Assembly: GCF_004011155.1 (NCBI RefSeq)
Contig: NZ_RJWG01000007.1
Coordinates: 290 to 64,289 of the forward strand
Length of the DNA stretch: 64,000 bases
Source of the DNA: Clostridium prolinivorans
Lineage (GTDB): Bacteria; Bacillota; Clostridia; Clostridiales; Clostridiaceae
Direction: 5' to 3'
The position numbers were made by a program, and so were the translations under genes. Below, one piece after another: positions 37,167 through 46,722 of the stretch. Each line of letters starts with the position of its first letter. Within the stretch, counting starts at the first letter, position 1. The notes under the pieces are model-generated. The model made no database searches. It was not told the DNA's origin and was given only the letters and a program-made list of their open reading frames with translations.

Positions 37167-37457
37167 ATGAAAATTTTAATTATGAAAGTTAAACTTAGAG
37201 CGTGTTGGGTACATTCACTAAAGGAAAAGAGAATGGTTGTTAAAAGTATTACTCAAAAGCTTATAAATAAATTTAATATATCGGTAGCAGAAGTAGATGA
37301 ACAAGATATTCATCAAATAATAGTAATTGGTATAGCAGGAATATGTGGAACTTCAGCACAAGTGGATTCTACAACGGAAAATATCATAAGATTTATAGAA
37401 AATAATACAGATGCTGAAATAATTGATATTCATAGAGAAGATATTATAGACGTATAG
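37167..37457 (+). CDS. DUF503 family protein (YlxP-like)
   Basis: A 96-residue small cytoplasmic protein with the family pattern HSLKEKRMVVKSI near residue 18 and VAEVDEQDIHQ near 40. In Bacillus the relative lies in the nusA-infB-rbfA region and is linked to ribosome function. Here it stands alone. The ribosome site GGAGGA precedes the ATG. Confidence 0.88.
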   Translation: MKILIMKVKLRACWVHSLKEKRMVVKSITQKLINKFNISVAEVDEQDIHQIIVIGIAGICGTSAQVDSTTENIIRFIENNTDAEIIDIHREDIIDV

Positions 37458-37565
37458 ATTATATATAAGTATAAATTTAAATTTTTTATTAATTCATTAT
37501 TGATATTATTAAAATTATATATTATTATATAAAATATGGTAAATTTTACTAGAGAGGGGACAAAA

Positions 37566-38507
37566 ATGGGGAAAATATTTAAAAATAACAAAAATCAATT
37601 AAGAGCTGGCTGGGAAATTTTATTTGTCATGGCATCTTATATGTTTTTTACAGTTGTAATTTCTGCAATAACAGGTATGGTATCAGTAATATTTATAGCT
37701 AAAAATGTACCAATGGAGCAAATACCAAATACAATAAATAATTTTATGCAAGCAAATCCATTAGGAATTTTATTAGCTCAAATTATGGATTTTATAGCAT
37801 TAATTATTGTACTTACAATAACTATAAAAGTTATAAATAAAAAGAAGTTTAGTGATTTTGGTTTTGCATCTATTACAAAAAATTATAAAAATTTGCTTTT
37901 AGGTCTTTTACTTGGAGCAATTTCTATGACTATTATATTTTTTATACTTATAGTTACTGAAAATATAAAAATTGAGGGAAGTTTAGGAAAACCTAAATTT
38001 TCATCTTATACTTTTTATGGATTAATTTTATTTATAATTGTAGGAATTAAAGAAGAGCTCCTTTCAAGAGGGTATTGCATAACTTTATTAAATAATCATA
38101 TGAAAAAACCATGGCTTTCAATTATCATATCTTCAATTATTTTTTCAGCAATGCATTTTTTTAATCCTAATGTAAAAATTTTAGGACTATTTAACATAGT
38201 TTTAGTAGGAATATTATTTGGTTATATGTTTGTAAAAACAAAAAATTTGTGGATGCCTATTGGATATCATATAACCTGGAATTATTTTCAAGGAAACATA
38301 TTCGGATTTCCAGTAAGTGGTACAGATCCTCATGGTATATATACTATTAAAGAAGTAAATGATAATATATTAACTGGTGGAGCTTTTGGACCTGAAGCAG
38401 GAATAATTACAACTATAATTATAATTATAGGAATGATAATTGTATATAAATTTTCAGATGTTAAAGAAATGCCTGCAACAAATTATGTACCATTAGAAAA
38501 ATTATAA
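37566..38507 (+). CDS. CPBP family intramembrane metalloprotease (CAAX/Abi type)
   Basis: A 313-residue membrane protein with about eight hydrophobic segments and the CPBP motifs KEELLSRGY near 167 (EExxxR), AMHFFNP near 197, and HITWNYFQG near 238. These are the usual Glu, His and Asn residues of the active site. The start at 37566 follows AGAGGGGA; the open frame from 37536 lacks a ribosome site. Members cut prenylated proteins or give bacteriocin immunity. The role here is open. Confidence 0.88.
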   Translation: MGKIFKNNKNQLRAGWEILFVMASYMFFTVVISAITGMVSVIFIAKNVPMEQIPNTINNFMQANPLGILLAQIMDFIALIIVLTITIKVINKKKFSDFGFASITKNYKNLLLGLLLGAISMTIIFFILIVTENIKIEGSLGKPKFSSYTFYGLILFIIVGIKEELLSRGYCITLLNNHMKKPWLSIIISSIIFSAMHFFNPNVKILGLFNIVLVGILFGYMFVKTKNLWMPIGYHITWNYFQGNIFGFPVSGTDPHGIYTIKEVNDNILTGGAFGPEAGIITTIIIIIGMIIVYKFSDVKEMPATNYVPLEKL

Positions 38508-38520
38508 AATAATTTTTAAA

Positions 38521-38563
38521 AAGCTGTATCAAAATATATTTATTTTGATACAGCTTATTTTTT
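38521..38563. terminator. Intrinsic terminator
   Basis: AAGCTGTATCAAAATA (38521-38536) pairs perfectly with 38541-38556 around four bases, then a T6 run. Confidence 0.9.
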
Positions 38564-38713
38564 ATTCTGTATACAGTTTAAAATGATTTTTAAACAAAAT
38601 GTTAAATTTTAGAAAAACTTTCTGATATTGAAGGAATATTCAGAAAAATATAGAAATATATATTTAAGGAAACTTAATATAACTTACTATATAAAATTAA
38701 GGAGGGTACTACT

Positions 38714-38797
38714 ATGCCAGATAAAGGAAAGAGCAAAAGCGGATCAACTAAAAAAGGAGACAAGAAAAAAGAAAAAAAAGATAATAAAAAGAAATAG
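38714..38797 (+). CDS. 27-residue lysine-rich small protein
   Basis: A short frame behind an excellent ribosome site (AAGGAGGG, 7 bases before the ATG). It encodes MPDKGKSKSGSTKKGDKKK and eight more residues, about 48 percent Lys, with no hydrophobic residues after Met1. Its own strong terminator follows. The strong translation signal and isolated transcription unit argue that it is real. A nucleic acid-binding role, for example in the spore, is only a guess. A longer overlapping open frame (38628-38825) lacks a ribosome site. Confidence 0.55.
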   Translation: MPDKGKSKSGSTKKGDKKKEKKDNKKK

Positions 38798-38872
38798 TAT
38801 TAATATTATTAAATTTTTGCTTTAAATTAAACTTATAATTAAGATTTGCAAAAACTTTGGATATACTATATA

Positions 38873-38908
38873 TAAAGGAGATACTTTTTGTATCTCCTTT
38901 ATTTTTTT
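38873..38908. terminator. Intrinsic terminator
   Basis: AAAGGAGATAC pairs with GTATCTCCTTT around five T bases, then a T7 run. It serves the Lys-rich gene and possibly the 3D-domain gene on the other strand. Confidence 0.85.
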
Positions 38909-38965
38909 ATAGTAATTAATACTATATTTGCCTATTAAAATTATACATAATATATGTTTTGCTTT

Positions 38966-40171
38966 TTACCATTCTCCTGGGTAAGCAACTATATGTAAAG
39001 TTACTGGTCTTCTACCCCAATTTATACATTCTTCTTCTGAATTCATATAAAGATCTATAATATTACCCTTAATAGCACTCCCTGTATCTGAAGCAATAGC
39101 ATAACCATATCCAGGTATATAAACCTTTGAACCCAATGGTATAAAGGAAGGATCTACTGCTATAGTACTTAAACTATTAGGATTTCGTATAGGCTTTAAT
39201 CCCATAGCTGTTAATGTACCTCCAGTATAAGCTGTAGCGGTCATAGTGTATGTAGCTTTATAACTACCTGTATTCCCTCTTGAAGGTGAAACATTTTGGC
39301 TTGTTGTAACTGAGGCTTTTTCAGCTTCAGCTTTCTTTTTAGCTTCTTCCAACATAGAATTTAATTTTTTATTTCCTAAAGATACATAACTTTGAGCTTT
39401 ATTTTTTACAGAAATAGTACTTATTTGGGGAATTAAGCTATTTAAAGTATAAATAGCATTTTTTATATCATCAATACTAGAAGAACTAGAATCAATAATA
39501 TGTACAGCATGTGATATAAGTTTTTCTTCATTTTCTTTTATTAATTGTGCTGCAGCAGCTTTTTCCTTTTCATACTTTAAAATTAACTCTTCAAGTTTAA
39601 TTTTATCTTCATTTATTTTGGCAAGATTTTCTTCATTAGATTTTTGTAAATTTTCTAATTCTTGTTTTTTTGTATTAAGATTTTCTATGGCTTTATTTAA
39701 AACTTTTCTTTTTTCTTCTAATTCATTTAATATTTTTTTATCAAGCAATACAATTCTTTTTATAGATTCTATTCTATCTAAAAGGTCTGCAAAATTTTCT
39801 GATGACATAAGAAGGGTAAAAAAGCTTTCACTATAACTGTTTATATACATAGCTCTAAGTCTTTTATTTGCAGTTTCTTGAGTTTCATTTACCTCTTTTT
39901 CTAAATTTTCCATATTCTTTTTTTGAGCTTCTATAAGTTTATTGTTTTTTTCTATATTTTCATTATTAATTTTAATTTCTTTTTTTAACTTGTCTATTTG
40001 AGAATTAAGTAAAGATATTTCTTTATTAGTATTCATTATGTCGTTATTAATTTGCTGAAATCTTATTTTACTTTCAACCAATGAATTTTTAGGATTATCA
40101 GCAAATACATTAACAGGGCTTGTACTAAATAAAATTATAGTTACTATAAATATAGATAATAATTTTTTCAC
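38966..40171 (-). CDS. Secreted coiled-coil protein with C-terminal 3D domain
   Basis: A 401-residue exported protein. Signal peptide residues 1-24 end at VFADNP; a long coiled coil rich in Lys, Glu and Asn spans about 30-290, like PcsB/YabE-type hydrolases. The C-terminal 3D domain (about 305-401) has TATAYTGG, TIAVDPSFIPLGSKVYIPGYG, ASDTGSAIKG and DLYM, with the three conserved Asp residues. It is probably a cell-wall lytic enzyme. The start is GTG behind GGAGGT. Confidence 0.9.
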   Translation of the reverse strand: MKKLLSIFIVTIILFSTSPVNVFADNPKNSLVESKIRFQQINNDIMNTNKEISLLNSQIDKLKKEIKINNENIEKNNKLIEAQKKNMENLEKEVNETQETANKRLRAMYINSYSESFFTLLMSSENFADLLDRIESIKRIVLLDKKILNELEEKRKVLNKAIENLNTKKQELENLQKSNEENLAKINEDKIKLEELILKYEKEKAAAAQLIKENEEKLISHAVHIIDSSSSSIDDIKNAIYTLNSLIPQISTISVKNKAQSYVSLGNKKLNSMLEEAKKKAEAEKASVTTSQNVSPSRGNTGSYKATYTMTATAYTGGTLTAMGLKPIRNPNSLSTIAVDPSFIPLGSKVYIPGYGYAIASDTGSAIKGNIIDLYMNSEEECINWGRRPVTLHIVAYPGEW

Positions 40172-40265
40172 AATTTATACCTCCTTCTATAGTTTATATT
40201 ATAACATATAATATAATTGTTATATTTAAATTATAATTTTAGTAGGTAAATATAGTATTAATTAC

Positions 40266-40299
40266 TATGAAAAATAAAGGAGATACAAAAGGTACCTCC
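40266..40299 (-). terminator. Terminator of the restriction endonuclease gene
   Basis: On the minus strand GGAGGTAC pairs with GTATCTCC (one G-T pair) around a five-base loop, then TTTATTTTT. Its sequence is close to the terminator at 38873-38908. Confidence 0.7.
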
Positions 40300-40389
40300 C
40301 ATATACATAATTTTTTCATCTTTCAAAATTAGAATATGAATTTTATGTTACATAGAACAAGATGATGTCTATCTATGTAGCAAGTTTTC

Positions 40390-41304
40390 TTATTTAACAT
40401 TTTTATTTAATATATCTTCTAGAATGCCTAGTTCTATCATTTTTAAATTTAAAATATACCTATTATGATTAAATGTCTCTTCTAGTGGGCGTTTTGCAGT
40501 TAGCCAACCCTTACCGTCAGTTATCCAAATAAATTCATGTCCATCTTGTTCTATTAAATCAAATAATGTTTTATATTCACCAGCTGTTGCTTTAAGTTTA
40601 GAACCAGCACCATTATAGTAATTAGTTTCTACTAAAAATAGTTTATAACCTGTATTAATTGCAAAATCAAATCTTCTTTCTGATTTATCTACAGTAACAT
40701 TGAAGTCCCATTTTTCTCTTATTTTTGTTGCAGTAGCTTGTTTTATATATTGATAGTTATATTTAGTACAAATTTTTTCGATAAAGTGTTCAACTATATT
40801 TTCCATAGCAGTACCAGAACGGTTTTTTCTACCATTACTATCTAAACCAACTTCCACACCAAATACATAGTCTACTAAATTTTTTATGGTATTATCTTTA
40901 AATATATTTATTAATTTGGTATTTTCTATAAAAGTTATGATATTTTCAATATCGTTGCTATTTAAATGTTTTTTATTAAAATCAAAAATTTTATAATCAA
41001 ATTTGTCATTTTCATTTAAAGATAAAATTTCAAATTTATTTTCTCTACTCGCCAATAAATAAGGAAATGCTTTAATTACTTCAGGATGTTTATTTAAAAG
41101 ATATTTAAGCTCTTCTTTTATATTTTCTTTACCGATTAAATAGTTTAAAGTATTAAGTTCAATTTCTATGTCCTTAATGTTATTTTTTACTTTACTCCAA
41201 TCAATAAAATAATCCCAATTTTTAATAGAATCTTTTAGAGAATCAATTAAAAATGAAAAAGTATTTTTAGATTTATCATAAAGAAAATGATTTGTATTTT
41301 TCAT
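40390..41304 (-). CDS. dpnB: DpnII/MboI-family type II restriction endonuclease (GATC)
   Basis: A 304-residue restriction enzyme with the DpnII hallmarks: NLVDYVFGVEVGLDSNGRKNR near the centre, then RRFDFAINTGYKLFLVETNYYNGAGSKL carrying the Asp and Glu of a PD-(D/E)xK-like site, and WITDGKGWLTAK. Length is close to DpnII (about 290). It should cut GATC when adenine is unmethylated; this specificity comes from family knowledge. It is transcribed divergently from the methyltransferase genes, unlike the co-directional dpnMAB of Streptococcus. Confidence 0.92.
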   Translation of the reverse strand: MKNTNHFLYDKSKNTFSFLIDSLKDSIKNWDYFIDWSKVKNNIKDIEIELNTLNYLIGKENIKEELKYLLNKHPEVIKAFPYLLASRENKFEILSLNENDKFDYKIFDFNKKHLNSNDIENIITFIENTKLINIFKDNTIKNLVDYVFGVEVGLDSNGRKNRSGTAMENIVEHFIEKICTKYNYQYIKQATATKIREKWDFNVTVDKSERRFDFAINTGYKLFLVETNYYNGAGSKLKATAGEYKTLFDLIEQDGHEFIWITDGKGWLTAKRPLEETFNHNRYILNLKMIELGILEDILNKNVK

Positions 41305-41442
41305 ATAAAGCCTCCTAAAAGTATCAATTATATATTATTTTATTCGACAAATTAATTTATTTCCCTTTTAAATGCTGATTTTATGTTTAATAATTATAAG
41401 TTTGGATAAACTTTCAATAGATTTTTAAGGGAGAGAGTTAAT

Positions 41443-42159
41443 ATGAGTGAAAAATTTAAACTAGAAACAACTACGATTTGGAGTTTTAAGGATAGAGGGA
41501 ATTATTCTACACATAAAGGAGACTATCCAGGTAATTGGAGCCCATATGTACCTAGAAATATAATACTTAGGTACTCAAATAAAAATGATGTTGTACTTGA
41601 CCAATTTGTTGGTAGTGGTACTACTTTAATTGAATGTAGATTGCTTAATAGAATAGGTATAGGCTGTGATATAAATGAAAATGCACTTAAAAAATCATTA
41701 GAAAGAACGAAAAATATAGAAGCAAATAACAAAACAATATTGTTAAAAAGAGATGCAAGAAATTTATTTGGCATTAAAGATAATTCTATAGATTTAATAT
41801 GTACACATCCTCCATATAGTAATATTATTAGATATAGCAAAGCAATTGATGAAGATTTATCTTTGCTTGAGTATGATAATTTTTTAATTGAGATGGTAAA
41901 AGTGGCAAGAGAATGCTACAGAGTATTAAAGAAAGGTAAATACTGTGCAATATTGATTGCAGATATAAGGAAAAATGGATATATTAAGCCCTTAGGATAT
42001 GAGGTAATGAATATATTTATAAATCAGAGATTTAAGCTTAAGGAAATAATAATAAAAGAGCAACACAATTGTAGTAAAACAGATTATTGGAGGGAAATTA
42101 GTGTAAAAAGAAATTTTTATCTCATCGCTCATGAGTATTTATTTATATTTCAAAAATAG
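41443..42159 (+). CDS. Small DNA methyltransferase with HPPY motif
   Basis: A 238-residue AdoMet-dependent DNA methyltransferase. Motif I is LDQFVGSGTTLIE (residues 52-64) and motif IV is THPPY (121-125), a variant of DPPY/SPPY seen in amino-methylating enzymes. Motif I precedes motif IV and there is little room for a target-recognition domain. Classical DpnII systems do not include this gene. Target base and site are unknown. The ribosome site AGGGAGAGAG precedes the ATG. It is the first gene of a three-methyltransferase run. Confidence 0.8.
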   Translation: MSEKFKLETTTIWSFKDRGNYSTHKGDYPGNWSPYVPRNIILRYSNKNDVVLDQFVGSGTTLIECRLLNRIGIGCDINENALKKSLERTKNIEANNKTILLKRDARNLFGIKDNSIDLICTHPPYSNIIRYSKAIDEDLSLLEYDNFLIEMVKVARECYRVLKKGKYCAILIADIRKNGYIKPLGYEVMNIFINQRFKLKEIIIKEQHNCSKTDYWREISVKRNFYLIAHEYLFIFQK

Positions 42160-42226
42160 TCATTTTTATAACAAAACATTTATGATAAAATTAAAGGAGT
42201 ATATTCAATATAAAGGGTGTTAGTAT

Positions 42227-42979
42227 ATGCAGTTTTATAAAGATAAAAATATTGAGTTAATATTAGGCGATTGTATAAAAATATTAAAGAATTTAGAAGA
42301 AAAAAGTATTGATATGATATTTGCAGACCCACCATATAGACTAAGTAATGATGGAATAACATGTAAGTCAGGGAAAATTGCATGTGTTAATAAGGGTGGA
42401 TGGGATCGCTCAAATGGATTTGAAAGCGATTATAATTTTAATAAAAAATGGTTAGAGGCATGTGATAAAGTATTAAAAGATAATGGTTCTATATGGATAT
42501 CAGGAACATATCATATTATTCATTCAATAGCATTTGCATTAATGGAGATAGGTTATCATATTATTAATGAAATAGTTTGGTTTAAGCCCAATGCAGCTCC
42601 AAATATGAGTTGCAGATGTTTTACTGCAAGCCATGAAGTTTTGATTTGGGCAAAGAAATCAAAAAATGCAAAGCATAAGTTTAACTATGATTTTATTAAA
42701 GAATTAAACGGTGGAAAACAAATGAGAAGTGTTTGGGAAATACCAACTACTCCTAAAAGAGAAAAAAATTTTGGTATACATCCAACACAAAAACCATATC
42801 AGTTGCTATATAGATGTATAATGGCATGTACTGATGAAGGAGATATTGTATTAGATCCGTTTTGCGGTTCGGGAACAACTGGCGTTGTTGCAGTAGAAAA
42901 TAAAAGAAATTTTATAGGAATAGATACTGAAGAAGAATATTTGGAATTAACAAAGAAACGAATACTACAGATGTACTAG
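42227..42979 (+). CDS. dpnA: DpnA-like adenine methyltransferase (beta class)
   Basis: A 250-residue N6-adenine methyltransferase with motif IV ADPPYRLSNDG (DPPY at 34-37) before motif I DPFCGSGTTG (from D210), the order of the beta class. The HPTQKP motif near 187 is also typical. DpnA methylates GATC on single- as well as double-stranded DNA, which protects incoming plasmids during transformation; this comes from the Streptococcus protein. dpnM follows after 12 bases. Confidence 0.9.
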   Translation: MQFYKDKNIELILGDCIKILKNLEEKSIDMIFADPPYRLSNDGITCKSGKIACVNKGGWDRSNGFESDYNFNKKWLEACDKVLKDNGSIWISGTYHIIHSIAFALMEIGYHIINEIVWFKPNAAPNMSCRCFTASHEVLIWAKKSKNAKHKFNYDFIKELNGGKQMRSVWEIPTTPKREKNFGIHPTQKPYQLLYRCIMACTDEGDIVLDPFCGSGTTGVVAVENKRNFIGIDTEEEYLELTKKRILQMY

Positions 42980-42991
42980 GAGGAATAGAAT

Positions 42992-43915
42992 TTGTCAGAT
43001 TTAAATGCAAGACCATTTTTAAAATGGGCAGGGGGGAAAAATCAGCTATTAGCTCAATTTCAAAATTATTATCCACAAAAATTATTACAAGGTAAAGTAA
43101 AAAGATATATTGAGCCTTTTTTAGGTGGTGGAGCAGTTTTTTTCTTTTTGCAATCTCAATATAATTTTGAAGAAATAATTTTAAATGATATAAATGAAGA
43201 GCTTATATTAACATATTATGTTGCTCAAAATAATGTCAATGAGCTGATTGAGCAACTAGAAATATTAGAAAACAGATATTTAGAAGGAGATATGATTAAA
43301 AAAGAAGAAATATTCTATGAGCAAAGAGAATTGTTTAATATAGAAAAGAAAACATTAAATTACAATATGTTTTCAAATGAATGGATTGACCATGCATCCA
43401 AAATGATATTTTTAAATAAAACATGTTTTAATGGATTATATAGGCAAAATAAAAAAGGAGAATATAATGTTCCATTTGGGAAAAGGAAAAAGGTAACTAT
43501 ATGTGATAAAGATAATTTAATAGCAGTTAATAGTGCTCTGAAAAAAGTAAATTTATTAATAGGGGATTTTGAAAATGTAACTAATTTTATAGATGAAAAT
43601 TCTTTTTTATATATAGATCCGCCATATAGACCATTGAATGAAACATCAAGTTTTAATGATTATTCAAAAATACCTTTTGATGATGAAAGTCAAAAGAGGC
43701 TTGCAGATTGGGTAAGAATAGTAGTTGATAAAAAAGGTGCTTGTTTTATGTTAAGTAATTCAGATCCTAAAAATGTAAATGGAAATGATAACTTTTTTGA
43801 GGATATTTATAAAGGATATAATATAGTGAGAGTAAAAGCAACAAGAAACATCAATAGTAAGGGAAGTGGCAGAGGAGAAATAAATGAGTTGCTTATCTAT
43901 AATTACGATTTATAA
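42992..43915 (+). CDS. dpnM: DpnM, Dam-family GATC adenine methyltransferase
   Basis: A 307-residue alpha-class N6-adenine methyltransferase. AdoMet motifs are FLKWAGGKNQL at residues 8-18 and YIEPFLGGGAVFF near 41; motif IV is YIDPPYRP (D209). The central FLNKTCFNGLYRQNKKGEYNVPFG stretch, positions about 145-170, is typical of Dam and DpnM. The start is TTG behind AGGAGGAATAG. It methylates GATC in double-stranded DNA and so pairs with the endonuclease at 40390. Confidence 0.93.
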   Translation: MSDLNARPFLKWAGGKNQLLAQFQNYYPQKLLQGKVKRYIEPFLGGGAVFFFLQSQYNFEEIILNDINEELILTYYVAQNNVNELIEQLEILENRYLEGDMIKKEEIFYEQRELFNIEKKTLNYNMFSNEWIDHASKMIFLNKTCFNGLYRQNKKGEYNVPFGKRKKVTICDKDNLIAVNSALKKVNLLIGDFENVTNFIDENSFLYIDPPYRPLNETSSFNDYSKIPFDDESQKRLADWVRIVVDKKGACFMLSNSDPKNVNGNDNFFEDIYKGYNIVRVKATRNINSKGSGRGEINELLIYNYDL

Positions 43916-44076
43916 AAAATTATAGATTTATTGTATAGTATTTTTAAAATCATAATCAATACCTTATTTTTATACTACAAATTAAAGTATTAATTGTTAT
44001 ATTACGATTGATATTAATTTAATAAGAATATATAATTGTTATTAAATAATTTTTTTTATTTAGAAGGTGATACATT

Positions 44077-44640
44077 ATGGATAATAAATATAAAAAATAT
44101 GAAACAGCAATATTTGCAGGGGGATGTTTTTGGTGCATGGTTTCACCATTTGATATTTTAGATGGAATAATTGAAGTTGTTTCAGGATATACAGGGGGAT
44201 ATCTTGAAAATCCAACATACAAAGATGTTAAATCTCAAAATTCAGGTCATTATGAAGCCGTAAAAATAACCTACGATCCAGAAGTTATAACTTACGATAA
44301 ACTTCTTCAAGCTTATTGGCGTCAAATCGATCCAACTGATGATGGAGGTCAATTTCAAGATAGAGGTTCATCTTATAGGACAGCTATATTTTATACAACG
44401 GAAGAACAAAGAATAAAAGCAGAAACTTCAAAAGAAAATTTGGATAAATCAAAAAGATTTCCTAAACCTATAGTAACACAAATACTTCCAGCATCTAAAT
44501 TTTATAAGGCTGAAGATTATCATCAGGATTTTTACAAAAAAAGTCCTACAGAATATAAGAGCGATAGAAAAATATCAGGAAGAGATGAATTTATACAAAA
44601 GTATTGGGGAGAAGAATACTATGATATTTACAATGATTAA
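44077..44640 (+). CDS. msrA: Peptide methionine sulfoxide reductase A
   Basis: A 187-residue repair enzyme for methionine-S-sulfoxide. The catalytic motif GGCFWC puts Cys17 at the active site, followed by GVVSGYTGG-like [15 protein letters not shown] and [14 protein letters not shown]. It has no MsrB fusion and no second resolving Cys at the C-terminus. It is monocistronic. Confidence 0.95.
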   Translation: MDNKYKKYETAIFAGGCFWCMVSPFDILDGIIEVVSGYTGGYLENPTYKDVKSQNSGHYEAVKITYDPEVITYDKLLQAYWRQIDPTDDGGQFQDRGSSYRTAIFYTTEEQRIKAETSKENLDKSKRFPKPIVTQILPASKFYKAEDYHQDFYKKSPTEYKSDRKISGRDEFIQKYWGEEYYDIYND

Positions 44641-44721
44641 TAATAACTAATAGTAGATATTTTAATATAAATTATTATTAAATATTATTAATTAATTATA
44701 TTTACTATATATAATTTCAAT

Positions 44722-44759
44722 ATATTAAAAGCCATGCAAAATAGCATGGCTTTTAATAT
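44722..44759. terminator. Bidirectional terminator
   Basis: A perfect 16-base stem with GCCATGC / GCATGGC core around six bases, with A and T flanks. It lies between the convergent msrA and the CWB2-GH18 gene. Confidence 0.9.
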
Positions 44760-44808
44760 TAATACTATATATTTTTAAGCTGTAAATAAAGTATAAAAGT
44801 ATATAAAT

Positions 44809-46722
44809 TTATTTATTTAGTTTATTTTTTATGCTTGTCCAATAATCTTCATCTTCAAGTCCGAGCCTCCAAAATGCTATACCTAAAAGATCTTTATTAT
44901 TTACAATATCAAGTTTATAATTAATACTTTGTGCATTTTCAAACCAAACAGTATGTCCAAGAGAAGAGCTATCTTTATAGGTAAAATAAGGACTTTTTGA
45001 AGTATTATCCCATTGAATAGAAGCTCCATACTTTTTAGCTATATTATATGTGTATGAAATTCCATAGGCTTTAGCTAAATCATCATTTGAAGGCCAATCA
45101 TAACTGTACGCGGCAAGACCAAGAAGAATTTTTTCTTTAGGAATAACAGTAAGAGAATAATCTATTACCTTTTGAACCCATCCAATTGAAGCTATTGGAC
45201 CTGGTGAACCTCCAGACCAATGTTCATCATAAGTCATAAGTACAATCTGATCAGCGTATTTTGCAATTTGAGCATAGTCATAAGCTCCAGTCCAAGAATT
45301 TTTTAAATTATCATAAGTCTTAGCGGGAAGAGCAACGGTAACTTTATAACCTAATGGCTTTAAAGCTGAATAAAGCTCTTTCATAAACAATGTAAAATGG
45401 CTTCTATTATAATAATATAAAGATTCAAAGTCAATGTTAACACCATTGTAACCATATGTTTTTAAAGCATTTAATATATTATTAATCAAAAATTTTCTTT
45501 TGTCTTCGTTTTCAAGTACAGCTTTTCCTAAATCTGCATTAAAATCATTATGTACCATAGCATAAGCTTTAATTTTATTATTATTTGCGTAGCTTATTTG
45601 ATTTTTGGGAACATTTCCAAATATATTTCCATTACTATCTATTTTAAATGTGTCTGTAGCTATTGAATCAATTAAAGAAGCATGGTTAATTAATGAATTA
45701 TAAGATAAATTGTCATTAGAGTTATAATAAGTAGTGTATGCTAAAACAACCTTTGATTTAAAATTTTTATCTATAAAGTTTTGCACTGTATTATCAGAAA
45801 TAACTGATGTACCACCTAATATTTTTAAAATAGTTAAATTGGTTAAATTATCAATACCAGATAGTTCATTAGAAACACTGTTATTTGTTAATATTATAGC
45901 TGTTGAATTTTTAGCAGCTGCAACAGCACCACTTAGGGCATCAGCGAAATCTTCTCCGTAAGCAAAATATATTTGATTTAAATTAAGTTCTTTTGAAAAT
46001 TTTTTTAATACAGATAAATTAGTAAGATATCTGTTAGTTCCGCTTAATCTTTCATAATTGCTTAAAAATTTTAAAGAAGAATCACTGATTACTCCACTTC
46101 CTCCAATAACGTAATATTTTGAAGAAGGATTCGTTTTTATAAAATTTTTAATATTATTAGGTATATAGTTTTTAGTAGTTAGCAAAATAGGCATTTGTTT
46201 TTGTGCAGCTATAGGAGCAATTGATAAGGCATCTGGAAAGTTTTCTCCTGAAGCAATTACAGTTCCCTTAGAAGTACCAATAATTTTAGCTACTTCAAGG
46301 CTTGTAGCATAACGATCAATGCCTGCAACACGGGTAAAAGTTATGTTTAAACTTTTAAGCTGATTTTCAATATTAGGAGATAATACTCCTGTTCCCCCTA
46401 CTAAAAAGGCTTTTTTAACTTTTAATCTTTTTAACTCTGAAATTGTGTTGGTAGTCATAGTGTTTTCATAAGTAAGAATTAAAGGGGCATTATATTTTGC
46501 TGCTAAAGGAGATGCACTTAAGGCATCCGGAAAGTTTTCCCCAGAAGCTATAACTACATAATCTGATTGATTCCAAGAGTCTTGAGAGATTTTTATAGAC
46601 GTTTCATACCGGTCAGCTCCACCAAGTCTTAACATATTAGGAGCAGCTAAAGTTGAATGAGGCTTTAAAGTTAATGCAACTAAAAATACTGCAGGTAATA
46701 AAATTTTTCTTAAGTTTATCAT
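44809..46722 (-). CDS. Secreted cell-wall protein: three CWB2 repeats plus GH18 domain
   Basis: A 637-residue exported protein. The signal peptide spans residues 1-26 (ends TLAAP). Three cell-wall-binding 2 repeats follow, marked by RYETSIKI, RYATSLEV and RYLTNLSV, each with a GENFPDALS/GEDFADALS element and a GG-S/T-GV(L/I)S loop; these bind secondary wall polymers. The C-terminal half (about 325-637) is a GH18 domain with catalytic Glu in VNIDFES and a WENAQSINYK end like that of the spore gene at 33442. It is likely a surface autolysin or chitinase-like enzyme. The ribosome site GGAGGA precedes the ATG. Confidence 0.92.
   Translation of the reverse strand: MINLRKILLPAVFLVALTLKPHSTLAAPNMLRLGGADRYETSIKISQDSWNQSDYVVIASGENFPDALSASPLAAKYNAPLILTYENTMTTNTISELKRLKVKKAFLVGGTGVLSPNIENQLKSLNITFTRVAGIDRYATSLEVAKIIGTSKGTVIASGENFPDALSIAPIAAQKQMPILLTTKNYIPNNIKNFIKTNPSSKYYVIGGSGVISDSSLKFLSNYERLSGTNRYLTNLSVLKKFSKELNLNQIYFAYGEDFADALSGAVAAAKNSTAIILTNNSVSNELSGIDNLTNLTILKILGGTSVISDNTVQNFIDKNFKSKVVLAYTTYYNSNDNLSYNSLINHASLIDSIATDTFKIDSNGNIFGNVPKNQISYANNNKIKAYAMVHNDFNADLGKAVLENEDKRKFLINNILNALKTYGYNGVNIDFESLYYYNRSHFTLFMKELYSALKPLGYKVTVALPAKTYDNLKNSWTGAYDYAQIAKYADQIVLMTYDEHWSGGSPGPIASIGWVQKVIDYSLTVIPKEKILLGLAAYSYDWPSNDDLAKAYGISYTYNIAKKYGASIQWDNTSKSPYFTYKDSSSLGHTVWFENAQSINYKLDIVNNKDLLGIAFWRLGLEDEDYWTSIKNKLNK

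Noticed and set aside
38628-38825. 65-codon plus-strand frame overlapping the Lys-rich small gene
   Set aside because: It has no ribosome site, and the alternative frame starting at 38714 has an excellent one.
41523-41840. 105-codon minus-strand frame within the HPPY methyltransferase gene
   Set aside because: It is antisense to the methyltransferase motifs I and IV and has no ribosome site.
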